A stretch of DNA of 64,000 nt from Balneolaceae bacterium (GCA_018401935.1 JAGYJQ010000002.1:62001-126000); one strand, 5' to 3'. Shown: positions 17,844 through 27,937, numbered from the stretch's first letter. Notes: a model not told the origin generated them from the sequence alone. A program made the numbers and translations.

Positions 17844-20729
17844 ATGTCCTTATTTAGCGCTTTGTTTGTTTCTTTCTGGTTCATGGTAATCGGAATACCT
17901 CCTTCTGCTTCTCCATGGATTATTACTCAGAACAGCTTCAGTTTTTCAAGTCAGGATAACATGCCCACCGTAACACTTAGGCATACCCTGCTGCATAATT
18001 CCCTATTTGCATCGCAGAAAGATGACACCGTACATATAAGCAGGCTTATTAAGTGGTTGGAAATACATACCGACTACAAAATACTTTATCGAGAATCCGA
18101 AATTCATGGAATCTTTAGCAATGTTACAGAAGAAGATTTAGCTAATTATGCCCAAATACTTGGTCAACTAAACAACTCAGAACGTATCGAACAGATCCTA
18201 CGTCCTATTCGAGAGGCTTTCGAACTAGCTGCCTCGCAACATGGAATTCTAATTCAATGGGATTCAAACAGCCGGCAAATCATTCTGTATTCTGACTTGT
18301 CAACATCTTCAGCCTTCCCTGCTGATTTAGTTTCTCTGGGTAAGAATAATCCTAATCTAACACTCAGTCTAAGCATTGATGTTCGTGATAACCTATCAGG
18401 GGAATCATTGGAATTGAGTCAGGTGGGATATCGTTTTACCCAAGATGAACCTTGGTTACATCTTTTAGGTAGTTTTCAAAAGCTAGTGGCCATTCCAATA
18501 AGTGCGGAAAATGGAAAGTATTCAAGCATGGTGGATAGCCTTCATTTGTTGGTATATCATGTTGGTTATGCTATGGAAGTAATCAACCTACCCCTTGCTC
18601 CTATTCTTCGTAGAGTTGAAGGGTCGATAGAGCAAGGTACGCCGATAACCATTCGTCTAACACCCGAAGCACTTTACTCAAATGAGGTGGTAATTTGGGG
18701 TAAAGCTCCAGGTGTTGAACTTGGCAATGAAATGCATGAATACGTACAAACCGATGTTTTTGGAACCACAGGGGAAGCGCATACTACTCGAAGTTTACAG
18801 CAACTTGCCTCTGTAGGCCTTAGTGGGGCCGTTAGTGATGGAATGTATATACGCGGGAGTGACCCTACGGGATTCAAAGTGTTGCTTGATCGTCAACAGG
18901 CATATCATGACCATCATATGTTTGGGGTGATAGATGCCATGGTATCAGATGCTTTACAACCCAGTGCATTCTATTATAATAGTGTACCTGCACGTTATTC
19001 AGCACCTATTGGTGGACTCCTAGACCTAAACACTCGATCTGGGAACCGGCAAAACTTTCGTCTTTCATCCAATCTAAGTAATGCGGCATTCTCCTTAACC
19101 ACAGAAGGTCCAATGTTAAAGGCAAAATCAAGTTGGTTAATTGCTGCAAGGCATTCAATGTACGATCAACTCCCCCAACTATCACCTACCAACCTTATTC
19201 ATTATGGGCTTAACATAGACAGAAAGTTTACCCTTAAGCTAGACTCTGAAACTATAGACCCTAATGAACTTAACCTTCCTTTCACGCAAGCCACCATTAC
19301 CTCACTTGACCACTCTTTTTATGATCTACATGGGTCATGGAACTTTGAATTAGATCCTACTTCTGTTTGGTCCATGAGCTTTTATCGTAGCTCGGACGAT
19401 GCCAAAATGAGTTATCGCTATCCTATTAACAGCAATCCTGATTCCACGTATTATGCTGGTTATTCATGGAATGCCTCTCACGTTGTAGTGGAACATCACA
19501 AAGAAGTACCTAGCCACTGGATAATGTATCTAAAATTTGGGATGAGTCTCTATGAAACTGGTTTCTCGAAAGACGATTATGAGTATCAGGTTTCAGAATT
19601 ATTCAATCTGGGGTACAATCCTGGAACTGTTTCTGCGATATTTATGCAGAATGATGTGAGAGATGTGAACATACTGCATTCTTGGTCTTATTCTAACCAG
19701 AGCCGTACGGTAGAAGCAGGCCTTAGTTACACAGATTACACTATCAATTTTACCGAAAGAAGTTTGGTGATCCCTTCCTTTATTTCAAGTACTTCTTCGC
19801 AGCTGCTTGAAGCGTATCTACAATGGGATCAACTATGGTCCAAACGCTGGCAAAGTTCTCTTGGATCTAGAGGACAATACTATTCGAGTGGTACGCAATT
19901 TTATCTGAATCCTAATCTATTGATTCGTTACCAGACCGAACGTTATGGATCCTATGTATTCACCGCAAGTCAAACTCATCAATACACCCATAAACTGGAA
20001 CTCTACAATCAAAAATCACTTGATTTTTGGATACTAACCCAAGAAAAACAGCCGCCTACTCAAATGAGCCAACTGACCTTGGGCTGGGAACATAGCAAAA
20101 ACAACCTCCACTATCGTAGTGAGATCTACCTTAAAACGTATTCCGATTTAAGGCTACATCAACTCAATGCTGGCCTTATGAGTAGTTTGTATAGTAGCTC
20201 AGAATCTACCTGGTTAAATGAAACTAATGGAGATGCAAAGGGATGGGAGCACTATATACATTACGAAAGAGCGCAGCAATCCTTTTGGCTTCGTTATACT
20301 TGGGCTCAGGTGCGCCTTAAAAATACATTGATTAACCAAGCTGCCGAATATGATGCCCCATGGGATAGACGACACCAAGCGACCTTCAATCAGAGCTACA
20401 CACTAACCGACGAAATCAGTTTACATATTCAAGGTATTGCAGGAACGGGTACCCCTGCCATATATGGAGAAACAACCAAGGCAATGGACCAACGCCTGCC
20501 AACCTATCTCAGGTGGGATGCCCATATCGAGTTTAGTAAAGTACTCAAATCCTCAACATTCACAGCTCATCTATCCTTGTTTAATCTGTTCAATCGAGAT
20601 AATGTTTGGTATAGCGACCGCATTCAAGCAAACTACACCCAAGGTGATGAGATTATACAAATATATCCCCAAAGACAGGTATTTGACCTAGGTTTTTATC
20701 CATCTTTCCGAATCAGGTATGCCCGCTAA
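17844..20729 (+). CDS. TonB-dependent receptor with STN signalling domain
   Basis: 961 residues. A signal sequence is followed by a secretin/TonB short N-terminal (STN)-like region at about 60-155 (HISRLIKWLEIHTDYKILYR, SRQIILYSDL). This is the part that touches FecR in FecA-type regulators. A beta domain follows (about 170-285), then the plug (about 300-400; MYIRGSDPTGFKVLLDRQQA, RYSAPIGGLLDLNTRSG) and a barrel ending near FRIRYAR. The plug contains a His-rich YHDHHMFG. It likely imports an unknown ligand and signals through FecR to the sigma factor encoded 2.1 kb upstream. Substrate cannot be set from sequence. Confidence 0.9.
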   Translation: MSLFSALFVSFWFMVIGIPPSASPWIITQNSFSFSSQDNMPTVTLRHTLLHNSLFASQKDDTVHISRLIKWLEIHTDYKILYRESEIHGIFSNVTEEDLANYAQILGQLNNSERIEQILRPIREAFELAASQHGILIQWDSNSRQIILYSDLSTSSAFPADLVSLGKNNPNLTLSLSIDVRDNLSGESLELSQVGYRFTQDEPWLHLLGSFQKLVAIPISAENGKYSSMVDSLHLLVYHVGYAMEVINLPLAPILRRVEGSIEQGTPITIRLTPEALYSNEVVIWGKAPGVELGNEMHEYVQTDVFGTTGEAHTTRSLQQLASVGLSGAVSDGMYIRGSDPTGFKVLLDRQQAYHDHHMFGVIDAMVSDALQPSAFYYNSVPARYSAPIGGLLDLNTRSGNRQNFRLSSNLSNAAFSLTTEGPMLKAKSSWLIAARHSMYDQLPQLSPTNLIHYGLNIDRKFTLKLDSETIDPNELNLPFTQATITSLDHSFYDLHGSWNFELDPTSVWSMSFYRSSDDAKMSYRYPINSNPDSTYYAGYSWNASHVVVEHHKEVPSHWIMYLKFGMSLYETGFSKDDYEYQVSELFNLGYNPGTVSAIFMQNDVRDVNILHSWSYSNQSRTVEAGLSYTDYTINFTERSLVIPSFISSTSSQLLEAYLQWDQLWSKRWQSSLGSRGQYYSSGTQFYLNPNLLIRYQTERYGSYVFTASQTHQYTHKLELYNQKSLDFWILTQEKQPPTQMSQLTLGWEHSKNNLHYRSEIYLKTYSDLRLHQLNAGLMSSLYSSSESTWLNETNGDAKGWEHYIHYERAQQSFWLRYTWAQVRLKNTLINQAAEYDAPWDRRHQATFNQSYTLTDEISLHIQGIAGTGTPAIYGETTKAMDQRLPTYLRWDAHIEFSKVLKSSTFTAHLSLFNLFNRDNVWYSDRIQANYTQGDEIIQIYPQRQVFDLGFYPSFRIRYAR

Positions 20730-20855
20730 ACCGGTACATTTTTTTGATGTTTGTGCACTTTGTGACGGTTGAATATGACTATTTATTCTCCTATTTATTC
20801 TTACACCTTCAACAATAGCAACTTGCATTAATTTGAACGTGTTAATGAACTATTG

Positions 20856-20881
20856 GCATGAACCAGTAGCATGAACCAGTA
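20856..20881. repeat. two tandem copies of a 13-bp unit
   Basis: GCATGAACCAGTA occurs twice head to tail with no mismatch, in the gap between the STN receptor and the phosphodiester glycosidase. Confidence 0.85.
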
Positions 20882-20940
20882 GGTTCTATCACTTTATACT
20901 GGCAGTGCTAACGATGTTCGTTTCATTGTTTATATCTTAT

Positions 20941-21030
20941 TGCATCACAATTTCTTGCATCACAATTTATTGCATCACAATTTATTGCATCACAATTTCT
21001 TGCATTACTATTTATTGCATCACTATACAT
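20941..21030. repeat. six tandem copies of a 15-bp unit
   Basis: Consensus TGCATCACAATTTAT. Copies 1-4 differ only at one position (C or A near the end); copies 5 and 6 carry a few changes. The array ends 9 bp before ATG 21040 of the phosphodiester glycosidase. Because 15 is a multiple of three it is readable in frame as a CITI[YS] pentapeptide repeat from upstream starts, but a signal peptide begins exactly at 21040, so it is most likely non-coding leader DNA. Confidence 0.9.
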
Positions 21031-21039
21031 ACCATAGCT

Positions 21040-22725
21040 ATGAAAACTTTCAGACCTGCCATACTTATACTTTTTATTTTTGTTTGGTTACCACACTCCA
21101 GTAGTGCTCAGAACATAGAATGGAGGAATATTAGCGAACAATATTCCTTACCAGACGGCGTACAGCTCTTCGAAGGTACACGGTCCAGCCCTGCCCTAAA
21201 AGCTTGGTATATTGAAGTTGATTTAACGGTTGCTGAAATTGGTTTAGTCCCTTATTTAGCCGAAAATGGAACAGAAACAGTAACGGAGTTTTCTAAACGA
21301 ATAGGAGCTATAGCTGCCATCAATGGAGGGTATTTTGGAGGGAATAGCAGTTATTCTACCGTAGTCCAACCTGGTAAGGTACTTTCTCGGAATGTGGGCA
21401 GTTTAAATCGCAATAATCGCTCCTATCCAGTTATCAGGAGCGCCTTTTCAATTGCTAAAAACCGAGATATGGCGGTAGATTGGATCTATCATTTCGGAAG
21501 TACAGCGGATGATATTTATCGATTCAACCAACCCATGGGCTATACGAATGGAAGCAGTGATCTCCCCCTAGCCGCCCCAAACAAAAATACAGGCGAAGCA
21601 TTTGATATGTATATGGGCATTGGAGGTGGCCCAATACTAGTCAAAGGGGATTCGGTTCATGTTAGTTATAATGAAGAAATTTTTTGGGGATCCGGAGTAG
21701 GATTAAGCAACAGAGATCCAAGAACTGCGGTTGGATATACCGCTGACGGCCGGGCTATACTATTGGTCACCGATGGACGGCAGGTAGCTTCCCAGGGATT
21801 CAGCCTGCCTGAAATGGCTCAAGTAATGATTGACTTGGGATGTACCGAGGCCATCAATTTAGATGGGGGTGGCAGTAGTCAAATGGCAGTAACCAATCAA
21901 CTTATAAACCGCCCAGGCGGTGGTTCCTACCAACGTTCGGTTACCAGTTTTTTAGCCGTCGTTCCTGCCGATTCCATTCCAGGATTACCGGTAGTAGGCT
22001 CTGAGGAGATCTTAGATACCGCCGATGAGCAGGTAGAGGTATCCGAAGGTTGGACGGCATCGGCTAATTCTGGGTATTGGGGGGAAAGTCCATCCTTAAT
22101 CACCTTAGGCGGGGATGGAAGCAAGACCGTAGGCTTCTCTGCTGACCTGCCATCTGCAGGTAAATATCGGGTCGATGGTTGGTGGGTAGCTTCATTCAAC
22201 CGAAGTAAAAAGACACCTTACATTATTCAACATAGATTGGGTATTGATACAGTATATGCCAATCAAAGCACCAATTCATCACAATGGGTAGAGTTGGGTG
22301 AATACGAATTCAATGGCAATTCTGAGGATAGGGTCATTATTTCCAACTTTGGTGGGGATACGTTTAATTATGTAGTGGCCGATGCTGTTCGCTGGGTAGG
22401 ATTGGACGAGGAAGTAACCAGCAATGAATCTTTTTTATCGCAGATGCCAAAAAGTTTTGAGTTACTTCGGGTGTATCCCAATCCTTTTAACCCAAGTACA
22501 CAGATCGAATACAGCTTAGAGCAGGCTGGCACCGTTCGATTAGAGGTATTTGATCTGCAGGGTCGATTAATTGAGTCCCTTGTTAATGCCCAGCAGCAAT
22601 CAGGTACTCACCGGATTCACTGGTTGGCTAGCAGCCAGGCAACAGGGCTCTATTTTGTTCGTATTCAATTTGAAAATAGCCAAAGTTATTGGTATGATAC
22701 CCATAAGGTTACGCTTATAAAATAA
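21040..22725 (+). CDS. secreted phosphodiester glycosidase (NAGPA family) with T9SS tail
   Basis: 561 residues from ATG 21040, chosen because MKTF plus a hydrophobic segment ending SSAQ is a proper signal peptide; earlier in-frame ATGs only add repeat-encoded residues. The NAGPA catalytic domain (about 60-320) shows AAINGGYFGG, IGGGPILVKGD, RDPRTAVGY, LVTDGRQ and the hallmark AINLDGGGSSQM. Family members cleave sugar-phosphate diesters, as the mammalian enzyme uncovers mannose-6-phosphate. A golvesin-like C-terminal module (about 335-460; ADAVRWVG) and a type A T9SS sorting domain (VYPNPFNPSTQ to KVTLIK) follow, so it should be exported to the cell surface. It leads a group of peptidoglycan-related genes. 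Confidence 0.88.
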   Translation: MKTFRPAILILFIFVWLPHSSSAQNIEWRNISEQYSLPDGVQLFEGTRSSPALKAWYIEVDLTVAEIGLVPYLAENGTETVTEFSKRIGAIAAINGGYFGGNSSYSTVVQPGKVLSRNVGSLNRNNRSYPVIRSAFSIAKNRDMAVDWIYHFGSTADDIYRFNQPMGYTNGSSDLPLAAPNKNTGEAFDMYMGIGGGPILVKGDSVHVSYNEEIFWGSGVGLSNRDPRTAVGYTADGRAILLVTDGRQVASQGFSLPEMAQVMIDLGCTEAINLDGGGSSQMAVTNQLINRPGGGSYQRSVTSFLAVVPADSIPGLPVVGSEEILDTADEQVEVSEGWTASANSGYWGESPSLITLGGDGSKTVGFSADLPSAGKYRVDGWWVASFNRSKKTPYIIQHRLGIDTVYANQSTNSSQWVELGEYEFNGNSEDRVIISNFGGDTFNYVVADAVRWVGLDEEVTSNESFLSQMPKSFELLRVYPNPFNPSTQIEYSLEQAGTVRLEVFDLQGRLIESLVNAQQQSGTHRIHWLASSQATGLYFVRIQFENSQSYWYDTHKVTLIK

Positions 22726-22815
22726 CTGATCAATGCACGGCTATTGGATGTAGTCCAAAGCCTTAAATACAAGCGTAAACCACTTATATAGCATCTTCTA
22801 ATTATACTAACCAAC

Positions 22816-24102
22816 ATGGCTGATTCTTCCAATCCAACCACAAAAAATCCTTGGTGGTGGATACCGACGCTCTATTACACCCAGGGTATCCCCTATATTC
22901 TTGTGGTAACCGTATCGGTTATTATGTACAAAGATTTAGGTATTTCGAATGCCCGACTGGCTTTATTCACTAGTCTGCTTGCCCTTCCCTGGGCACTAAA
23001 GCCTTTATGGAGTCCCTTTGTCGACGTATTCAAAACCAAACGATGGTGGACCTATATGATGCAAGGGGTCATTGGAATTGGCTTCATAGGTGCTGCTATA
23101 GCCATGCAGACCCCCTACTTTTTTGAAGTATCCTTATTTTTCTTGTTTCTAGTCGCATTTGCATCGTCTACTCATGATATTGCGGCCGATGGATTTTATA
23201 TGCTTGCGTTAAGCGATGATCGCCAATCCTTTTTCGTGGGCATACGCTCTACGTTTTTCCGGCTTGCAATGTGGAGTGGCGAAGGCTTATTCGTGGTGTT
23301 AGCTGGTGTTTTGGCAACCCGAACGATGGATTCTTCCTTCGCTTGGACGGTAGTCTTAGGAATGGTAGCGGGTATCATGATCCTCATGTTTGGATATCAT
23401 CAAAGGATGTTACCCTACCCTCTTGAGGATGCCCCTGCAGAAAAAGCAGATGAATCCCCAATGCAAGCAGTTTGGAGTACGATTGCCGAATTTTTTAAAA
23501 AAGATCAAATTCTACTAGCCGTCACCTTTGTTCTACTTTACCGATTTGGTGAGGGGCAGTTAGTCAAAATGGCAGCCCCTTTTTTGATGGATAGCACAGA
23601 AGCAGGTGGGCTTGGCTTGAGCGTCACTGATGTGGGCTATATAAATGGTGTCATCGGTCTTTTAGCTCTTACCGCCGGAGGCATTTTAGGGGGTATTGTG
23701 ATATCTAGACATGGGTTAAAAGCATGGATGTGGCCCATGATTGGTATAATGAATCTCCCCAACCTCGCCTATTGGTATTTGGCGGCCAATCAACCCGAGA
23801 ATTTTTGGGTAATAAGCAGTTTAGTGGGTATTGAAAAATTTGGGTATGGCTTCGGTTTTACAGCCTTTTTAATGTTTTTGATTTACATTGCACGTGGTCC
23901 ATTTAAAACAGCTCATTACGCATTTGGTACCGCGCTCATGGCGTTTGGTATGAGTATACCAGGAGCTATATCTGGGCTGGTTCAGGAGGCAATTGGATAT
24001 GAGTATTTCTTTATTTGGGTACTTGTATCCGCCCTTCCGATAGTAATTATAACCCCATTCATTCGTATTGAACCCGATTTTGGCAAAAAGAAAGATGACT
24101 AA
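22816..24102 (+). CDS. MFS permease, AmpG-like
   Basis: 428 residues with about 12 membrane helices. The opening (WWWIPTLYYTQGIPYILV), the motif WSPFVDVFKTKRWW after helix 2 and SSTHDIAADGFYMLAL after helix 4 match the AmpG/PAT-type subfamily found in Bacteroidota. E. coli AmpG imports GlcNAc-anhydroMurNAc muropeptides across the inner membrane. The location beside amidases, NamZ and NagZ supports import of a peptidoglycan-derived sugar or muropeptide, but distant members may carry other cargo. Its stop overlaps the likely start of the next gene, so the two are probably translated together. Confidence 0.82.
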   Translation: MADSSNPTTKNPWWWIPTLYYTQGIPYILVVTVSVIMYKDLGISNARLALFTSLLALPWALKPLWSPFVDVFKTKRWWTYMMQGVIGIGFIGAAIAMQTPYFFEVSLFFLFLVAFASSTHDIAADGFYMLALSDDRQSFFVGIRSTFFRLAMWSGEGLFVVLAGVLATRTMDSSFAWTVVLGMVAGIMILMFGYHQRMLPYPLEDAPAEKADESPMQAVWSTIAEFFKKDQILLAVTFVLLYRFGEGQLVKMAAPFLMDSTEAGGLGLSVTDVGYINGVIGLLALTAGGILGGIVISRHGLKAWMWPMIGIMNLPNLAYWYLAANQPENFWVISSLVGIEKFGYGFGFTAFLMFLIYIARGPFKTAHYAFGTALMAFGMSIPGAISGLVQEAIGYEYFFIWVLVSALPIVIITPFIRIEPDFGKKKDD

Positions 24103-25255
24103 CACTATGAATACCTCAATTATGAAGCCTATCAGCTTTTTAACGCCCTTTATAATGCACAAAAAGACCCTCAACTTTACCAATTCTTTCGGTCCAATGA
24201 ATATTAGTGTAATCGCTACAATGACGCTTTTTGTCTCAGGCCTGCTTAGCCCAACCTTTGCTCAGGAAAGCTCGGTAGAATCCGTGAATAATGAACAAGT
24301 ACAACAAATTGAGCAGGGTATGGATGAATCTGTTTCTAATTCCCCATTCAACCCACAAACACCTATTGAGCTCGTTCGGGGGGATGAACTTCCATTTATG
24401 AATGCTCGTTTCTCACCCGATGGAGAGCATATTGCATTTACTGGACCTAATTATTTCGGTCTTTGGGTAGCAGATTACAACCAGCAAGACAGTATCAATG
24501 TATCAAACATGCGTAAACTTACTAGTGTACAAGCAGGCTTTGGTTACGATTGGTCCTTGGATGGAGAGTGGATTTTATCGACTCATCACGTGTATCGAGA
24601 CCGGAAAAAAATGAGTGCCTTACAGCTCTATGGCACGGAAGTTGGAGAAGTCAAACGACTCACAGACTATAGTATGGGATATCAAGGGGATCCAGAATGG
24701 ATGGGATATGAGTCGTTGGCCGTGATTTCATCCAGAAATGGCTTAGTGAGTGCCGAAACTGGGGTCGAGTTACCTGAACGCTTAAAGCCTGCCATCCCTG
24801 ATGACAGAAACAGGCTATTCATCATGGACGAAAAGTTGGTTCGCTTGTCGGAAAATAATAGCCAAATGAATCCGGTTGAAGTATTTGAGGATGAAGACGC
24901 TAAGCTGTTGAATTTGGTTCACTCGCCAGACGGGAAACTTGTGGCTTTTGAACGCTATGGAGAAGGATTGTACCTCATGAACAGCAATGGGGAAAATCTT
25001 CGCTTTTTAGGTAGAGCCTATCGTGCATCGTGGTCCCCTGACAGCCGATACATAGTTGCTATGGAAACTCAGGATAATGGGTATGCATTTACCGCTGCCG
25101 AACTGGTTGTCTTTGGAGTCAATGAACCAACTAGAGTTGAAATCACCCGCAATACCGATTTAATCACCTTAAATCCAAGCTGGTCACCCTATGGAGATTC
25201 TATTTTATTCAACGATCCGGAAACCGGTCATATCTATCTGTTACCTCTGCGATAG
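24095..25255 (+). CDS. exported TolB-like beta-propeller protein
   Basis: About 386 residues from ATG 24095, which overlaps the permease stop by 8 bp; ATGs at 24155 or 24197 are also plausible because the signal peptide ends at PTFAQ further in. The mature part is made of PD40/WD40-like blades: NARFSPDGEHIAFTG, YDWSLDGEWIL, VHSPDGKLVAFER, RASWSPDSRYIVAM and NPSWSPYGDSILF. This is the TolB/DPP-IV N-terminal propeller type, with no peptidase domain attached. Such propellers bind proteins or ligands in the periplasm. Its place between the permease and an amidase suggests a helper role in cell-wall salvage, which is inference. Confidence 0.8.
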   Translation: MTNTMNTSIMKPISFLTPFIMHKKTLNFTNSFGPMNISVIATMTLFVSGLLSPTFAQESSVESVNNEQVQQIEQGMDESVSNSPFNPQTPIELVRGDELPFMNARFSPDGEHIAFTGPNYFGLWVADYNQQDSINVSNMRKLTSVQAGFGYDWSLDGEWILSTHHVYRDRKKMSALQLYGTEVGEVKRLTDYSMGYQGDPEWMGYESLAVISSRNGLVSAETGVELPERLKPAIPDDRNRLFIMDEKLVRLSENNSQMNPVEVFEDEDAKLLNLVHSPDGKLVAFERYGEGLYLMNSNGENLRFLGRAYRASWSPDSRYIVAMETQDNGYAFTAAELVVFGVNEPTRVEITRNTDLITLNPSWSPYGDSILFNDPETGHIYLLPLR

Positions 25256-25349
25256 CCATCCATCAACTACGTTCATTTATACATCCCATGGTCGTACGTT
25301 AACCCAAAATGAAAACAGCCATCACCCCCTTTAAGGTTCACCAATTACT

Positions 25350-27929
25350 ATGATACGTTCTTATTTTTCATTACCCCGTTTGCTTAATACACCCTTCATA
25401 CATACTCCAAGCCGATTACTACTTTTTTTGGTGGCTCTCGTTTTTGTTACCACCCTTACACCGGCAAACTCCGCCGCACAAGAAGTAACAGGACTATCAG
25501 GTTGGTCATTATTTTTAGATCCAGGCCACAGCAGAACCGAAAACCAAGGACTCTACAATTACTCAGAGGCAGAAAAAGTAGTTCGTATTGGTCTTGCACT
25601 CCGTGAAATGTTGTTATCAACTACCGATATTGATACCGTATATTTGAGCCGCGATAACGATCAAATTTCGGTTAATTTGTCTCAGAGAACGGATCGCGCA
25701 AATGCCTTGGCGGCTGATTTTTTTCATTCGATTCATTCCGATGCTGGACCCGCCTCTGCCAATAGTACGCTACTGCTCCACGGAGGTTGGCGATCGGGCG
25801 GAGTAACAGTGGAAAAAAGTCCGAAGGGCGGTAAAGAAATGGGAGATCTAATGACAACCAATTTATCGGCTGCCATGCGTGTTGGTACCCGGGGCAATTA
25901 CGCCGATCGGAATTTCTATCAAGGTAGTTCCGTGGCCTCCCATGCCCGCCAATACCCCTATTTGCATGTAAACCGAGAGTCTAGTATGGCCTCAATATTA
26001 AGTGAAGGTGGTTTTCATACTAACCCTAGGCAACAGCAGTTAAATATGAACGCCGAGTTTAAACGACTTGAGGCTCAATCCCATTACTGGTCGGTTCTAG
26101 CGTACATGGGGGTGGATGAGCGACCAACCGTTGGTATAGTTACGGGCGTTGTAACGGACGCCGCCGATGGAAAGCCTATAAATGGTGCCATCGTACGAAT
26201 TGGTGATAGCAGCTACACCACCGACAGTTATGAATCCTTATTTTCTACTTACTCAAGTCCTGAAGAACAGTTAGGCAATGGATTTTTCTACCTAGAAAAC
26301 ATTCCAAATGGTGTTCAAGAAGTTATATTCGAAGCCGATGGCTATTACTCAGACACACTGGACGTAGAGATTTTGACCGACGACTTTAGCTTTGCAGACC
26401 ATGAACTGAACTCAAACATTGAACCTTTTATCGCCTCGGTGTCTCTAGCATCGGGGGAATCATTGGACATTGGAGAACCATTAGTGCTTGAGTTCAGCCG
26501 CACTATGAATAAAGCTTCGGTTGAAAATGCCTTACGCCTCACTCCCAATGTTGAAGATTTGGAATATACCTGGATATCAGGATCTACTCTGAGAATTTCA
26601 TCCACCAATTTTGCCTTTGTCACCGATTATACGTTGGAAATTCTAGACAGTGCAACCGATGATTCTCCTTTTGCACATGGTTTTGACGGAGACGCAGATG
26701 GTGAAGCAGGCGGAATTTATTCGCTTTCTTTTTCAACTTCCCCAGCCGATATCATGGCCCCTATTAGCTCCGATGTCTTTCCGAGTGCAGGAGTAGGAAT
26801 TGATCAATTTCCTATCGCATCCATTCGATTCAACGAACCCTTAGACTCCGCTGCCTTTGATTCCACCACTATGTATTACATGACCTCTGGTCGTCGAATA
26901 CCAGGTGAACTAGCCTATTACCAAGTGGGTTCAGAGAGTGTACTAAATTACTTTCCTAGTGAACCGCTACTGCCTAATGCCTATCATTTACTAAGTATAT
27001 CAAAACATATTAGTGATACCTTAGGTAATGCAATAGGTAAAGGTATACTAAAAAGTTTTCCCACCAGTGGTCAAGGAATTCGAGTTAACAGGGTAATTGA
27101 TGCCTTTGATGGTGACTTTTCTCCATGGTGGTTTCCTTCTCAAAGTGGTAGTACAACCGGGTATATTGGAGAAGCCACTACTCGTCTTGCCGAAACCCAG
27201 TGGACCAACAAACTCACCGCAAGCCCACAAGCCATGCGTGTACAATATGGGTGGAATACGAGCGATTCAGAACATCTAATTCGGGTATACAGAAATTCAA
27301 GCTCTCCTACTTTTTCCAACAACAGTTTATTACAAGTGTTTATTTTTGGGGATGGATCAGGAAATCCCTTTCGGTTTATGTTGCGAGACGGCAATAATCA
27401 ATTAGAAGGAAGCTCTTGGATTCCCATCGATTGGATTGGATGGAAACTAGTTACCTGGAATTTAGCTACGGATCCGGTAGTCGGTTGGGTAAATGGAAAT
27501 GGTAGCCTAAACGGTAATGTGTACATCGATAGCTTTCAGCTTAGCTACACTCAGGGTAATACTAACCAGGGCTTCATAATCTTCGATGACCTACGCGTTG
27601 CAGAAGTCGCTACGGCCATATCAAATGAGGATATTGATGACGCTCTGGCAAATAATGATCTTCCTAATCAAATAGTATTACAACAAAACTATCCAAACCC
27701 ATTTAATCCGAGTACAACGATTCGGTTTAGTTTACCGGAAGCACAAGAATTAAGTTTGGTCTTGTATGACATGCTAGGCCGACAGGTAGATATACTCGCT
27801 AGAGGACAGCATGCCGCAGGTGAACACAGCTACCAGTTAGATGCAAGTGGGCTCGCAAGTGGAGTATATGTGTACCAGCTCATCACAAAAAACGGAGTAT
27901 TAAGCAAAAAAATGACCCTAATTAAATAG
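25350..27929 (+). CDS. secreted N-acetylmuramoyl-L-alanine amidase with T9SS tail
   Basis: 859 residues. After a signal sequence (to about 44) comes an Amidase_3 domain (about 50-255). Zinc ligands are visible as H60 in LDPGH, E75 in SEAEK and H129 in HSIHSD, with the catalytic Glu in SEGGFHTNP. It should cut the bond between MurNAc and L-Ala, leaving denuded glycan. A carboxypeptidase-regulatory-like domain follows (about 262-345), then Ig-like Big_5-type domains (about 350-575), a possible carbohydrate-binding region, and a type A T9SS tail (NYPNPFNPSTT to KMTLIK). It is much larger than house-cleaning amidases and is likely sent to the cell surface. The stop codon lies in a terminator stem. 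Confidence 0.9.
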   Translation: MIRSYFSLPRLLNTPFIHTPSRLLLFLVALVFVTTLTPANSAAQEVTGLSGWSLFLDPGHSRTENQGLYNYSEAEKVVRIGLALREMLLSTTDIDTVYLSRDNDQISVNLSQRTDRANALAADFFHSIHSDAGPASANSTLLLHGGWRSGGVTVEKSPKGGKEMGDLMTTNLSAAMRVGTRGNYADRNFYQGSSVASHARQYPYLHVNRESSMASILSEGGFHTNPRQQQLNMNAEFKRLEAQSHYWSVLAYMGVDERPTVGIVTGVVTDAADGKPINGAIVRIGDSSYTTDSYESLFSTYSSPEEQLGNGFFYLENIPNGVQEVIFEADGYYSDTLDVEILTDDFSFADHELNSNIEPFIASVSLASGESLDIGEPLVLEFSRTMNKASVENALRLTPNVEDLEYTWISGSTLRISSTNFAFVTDYTLEILDSATDDSPFAHGFDGDADGEAGGIYSLSFSTSPADIMAPISSDVFPSAGVGIDQFPIASIRFNEPLDSAAFDSTTMYYMTSGRRIPGELAYYQVGSESVLNYFPSEPLLPNAYHLLSISKHISDTLGNAIGKGILKSFPTSGQGIRVNRVIDAFDGDFSPWWFPSQSGSTTGYIGEATTRLAETQWTNKLTASPQAMRVQYGWNTSDSEHLIRVYRNSSSPTFSNNSLLQVFIFGDGSGNPFRFMLRDGNNQLEGSSWIPIDWIGWKLVTWNLATDPVVGWVNGNGSLNGNVYIDSFQLSYTQGNTNQGFIIFDDLRVAEVATAISNEDIDDALANNDLPNQIVLQQNYPNPFNPSTTIRFSLPEAQELSLVLYDMLGRQVDILARGQHAAGEHSYQLDASGLASGVYVYQLITKNGVLSKKMTLIK

Positions 27930-27937
27930 GGTCATTT
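27906..27937 (-). terminator. intrinsic terminator, minus strand, shared by convergent amidases
   Basis: An 11-bp perfect stem (AAATGACCCTA / TAGGGTCATTT) with a 6-nt loop. On the minus strand the stem runs into a T7 tract, a textbook terminator for the amidase ending at 27988. On the plus strand it covers the stop codon of the other amidase and lacks a U-run beyond ATTT, so it probably works weakly in that direction. Confidence 0.85.

Noticed and set aside
20941..21030. CRISPR array
   Set aside because: Units are 15 bp with no spacers and no cas genes are present.
20905..21039. CITI[YS] pentapeptide repeat as a real N-terminus of the phosphodiester glycosidase
   Set aside because: It is the readout of a DNA tandem repeat, and a normal signal peptide starts at 21040.
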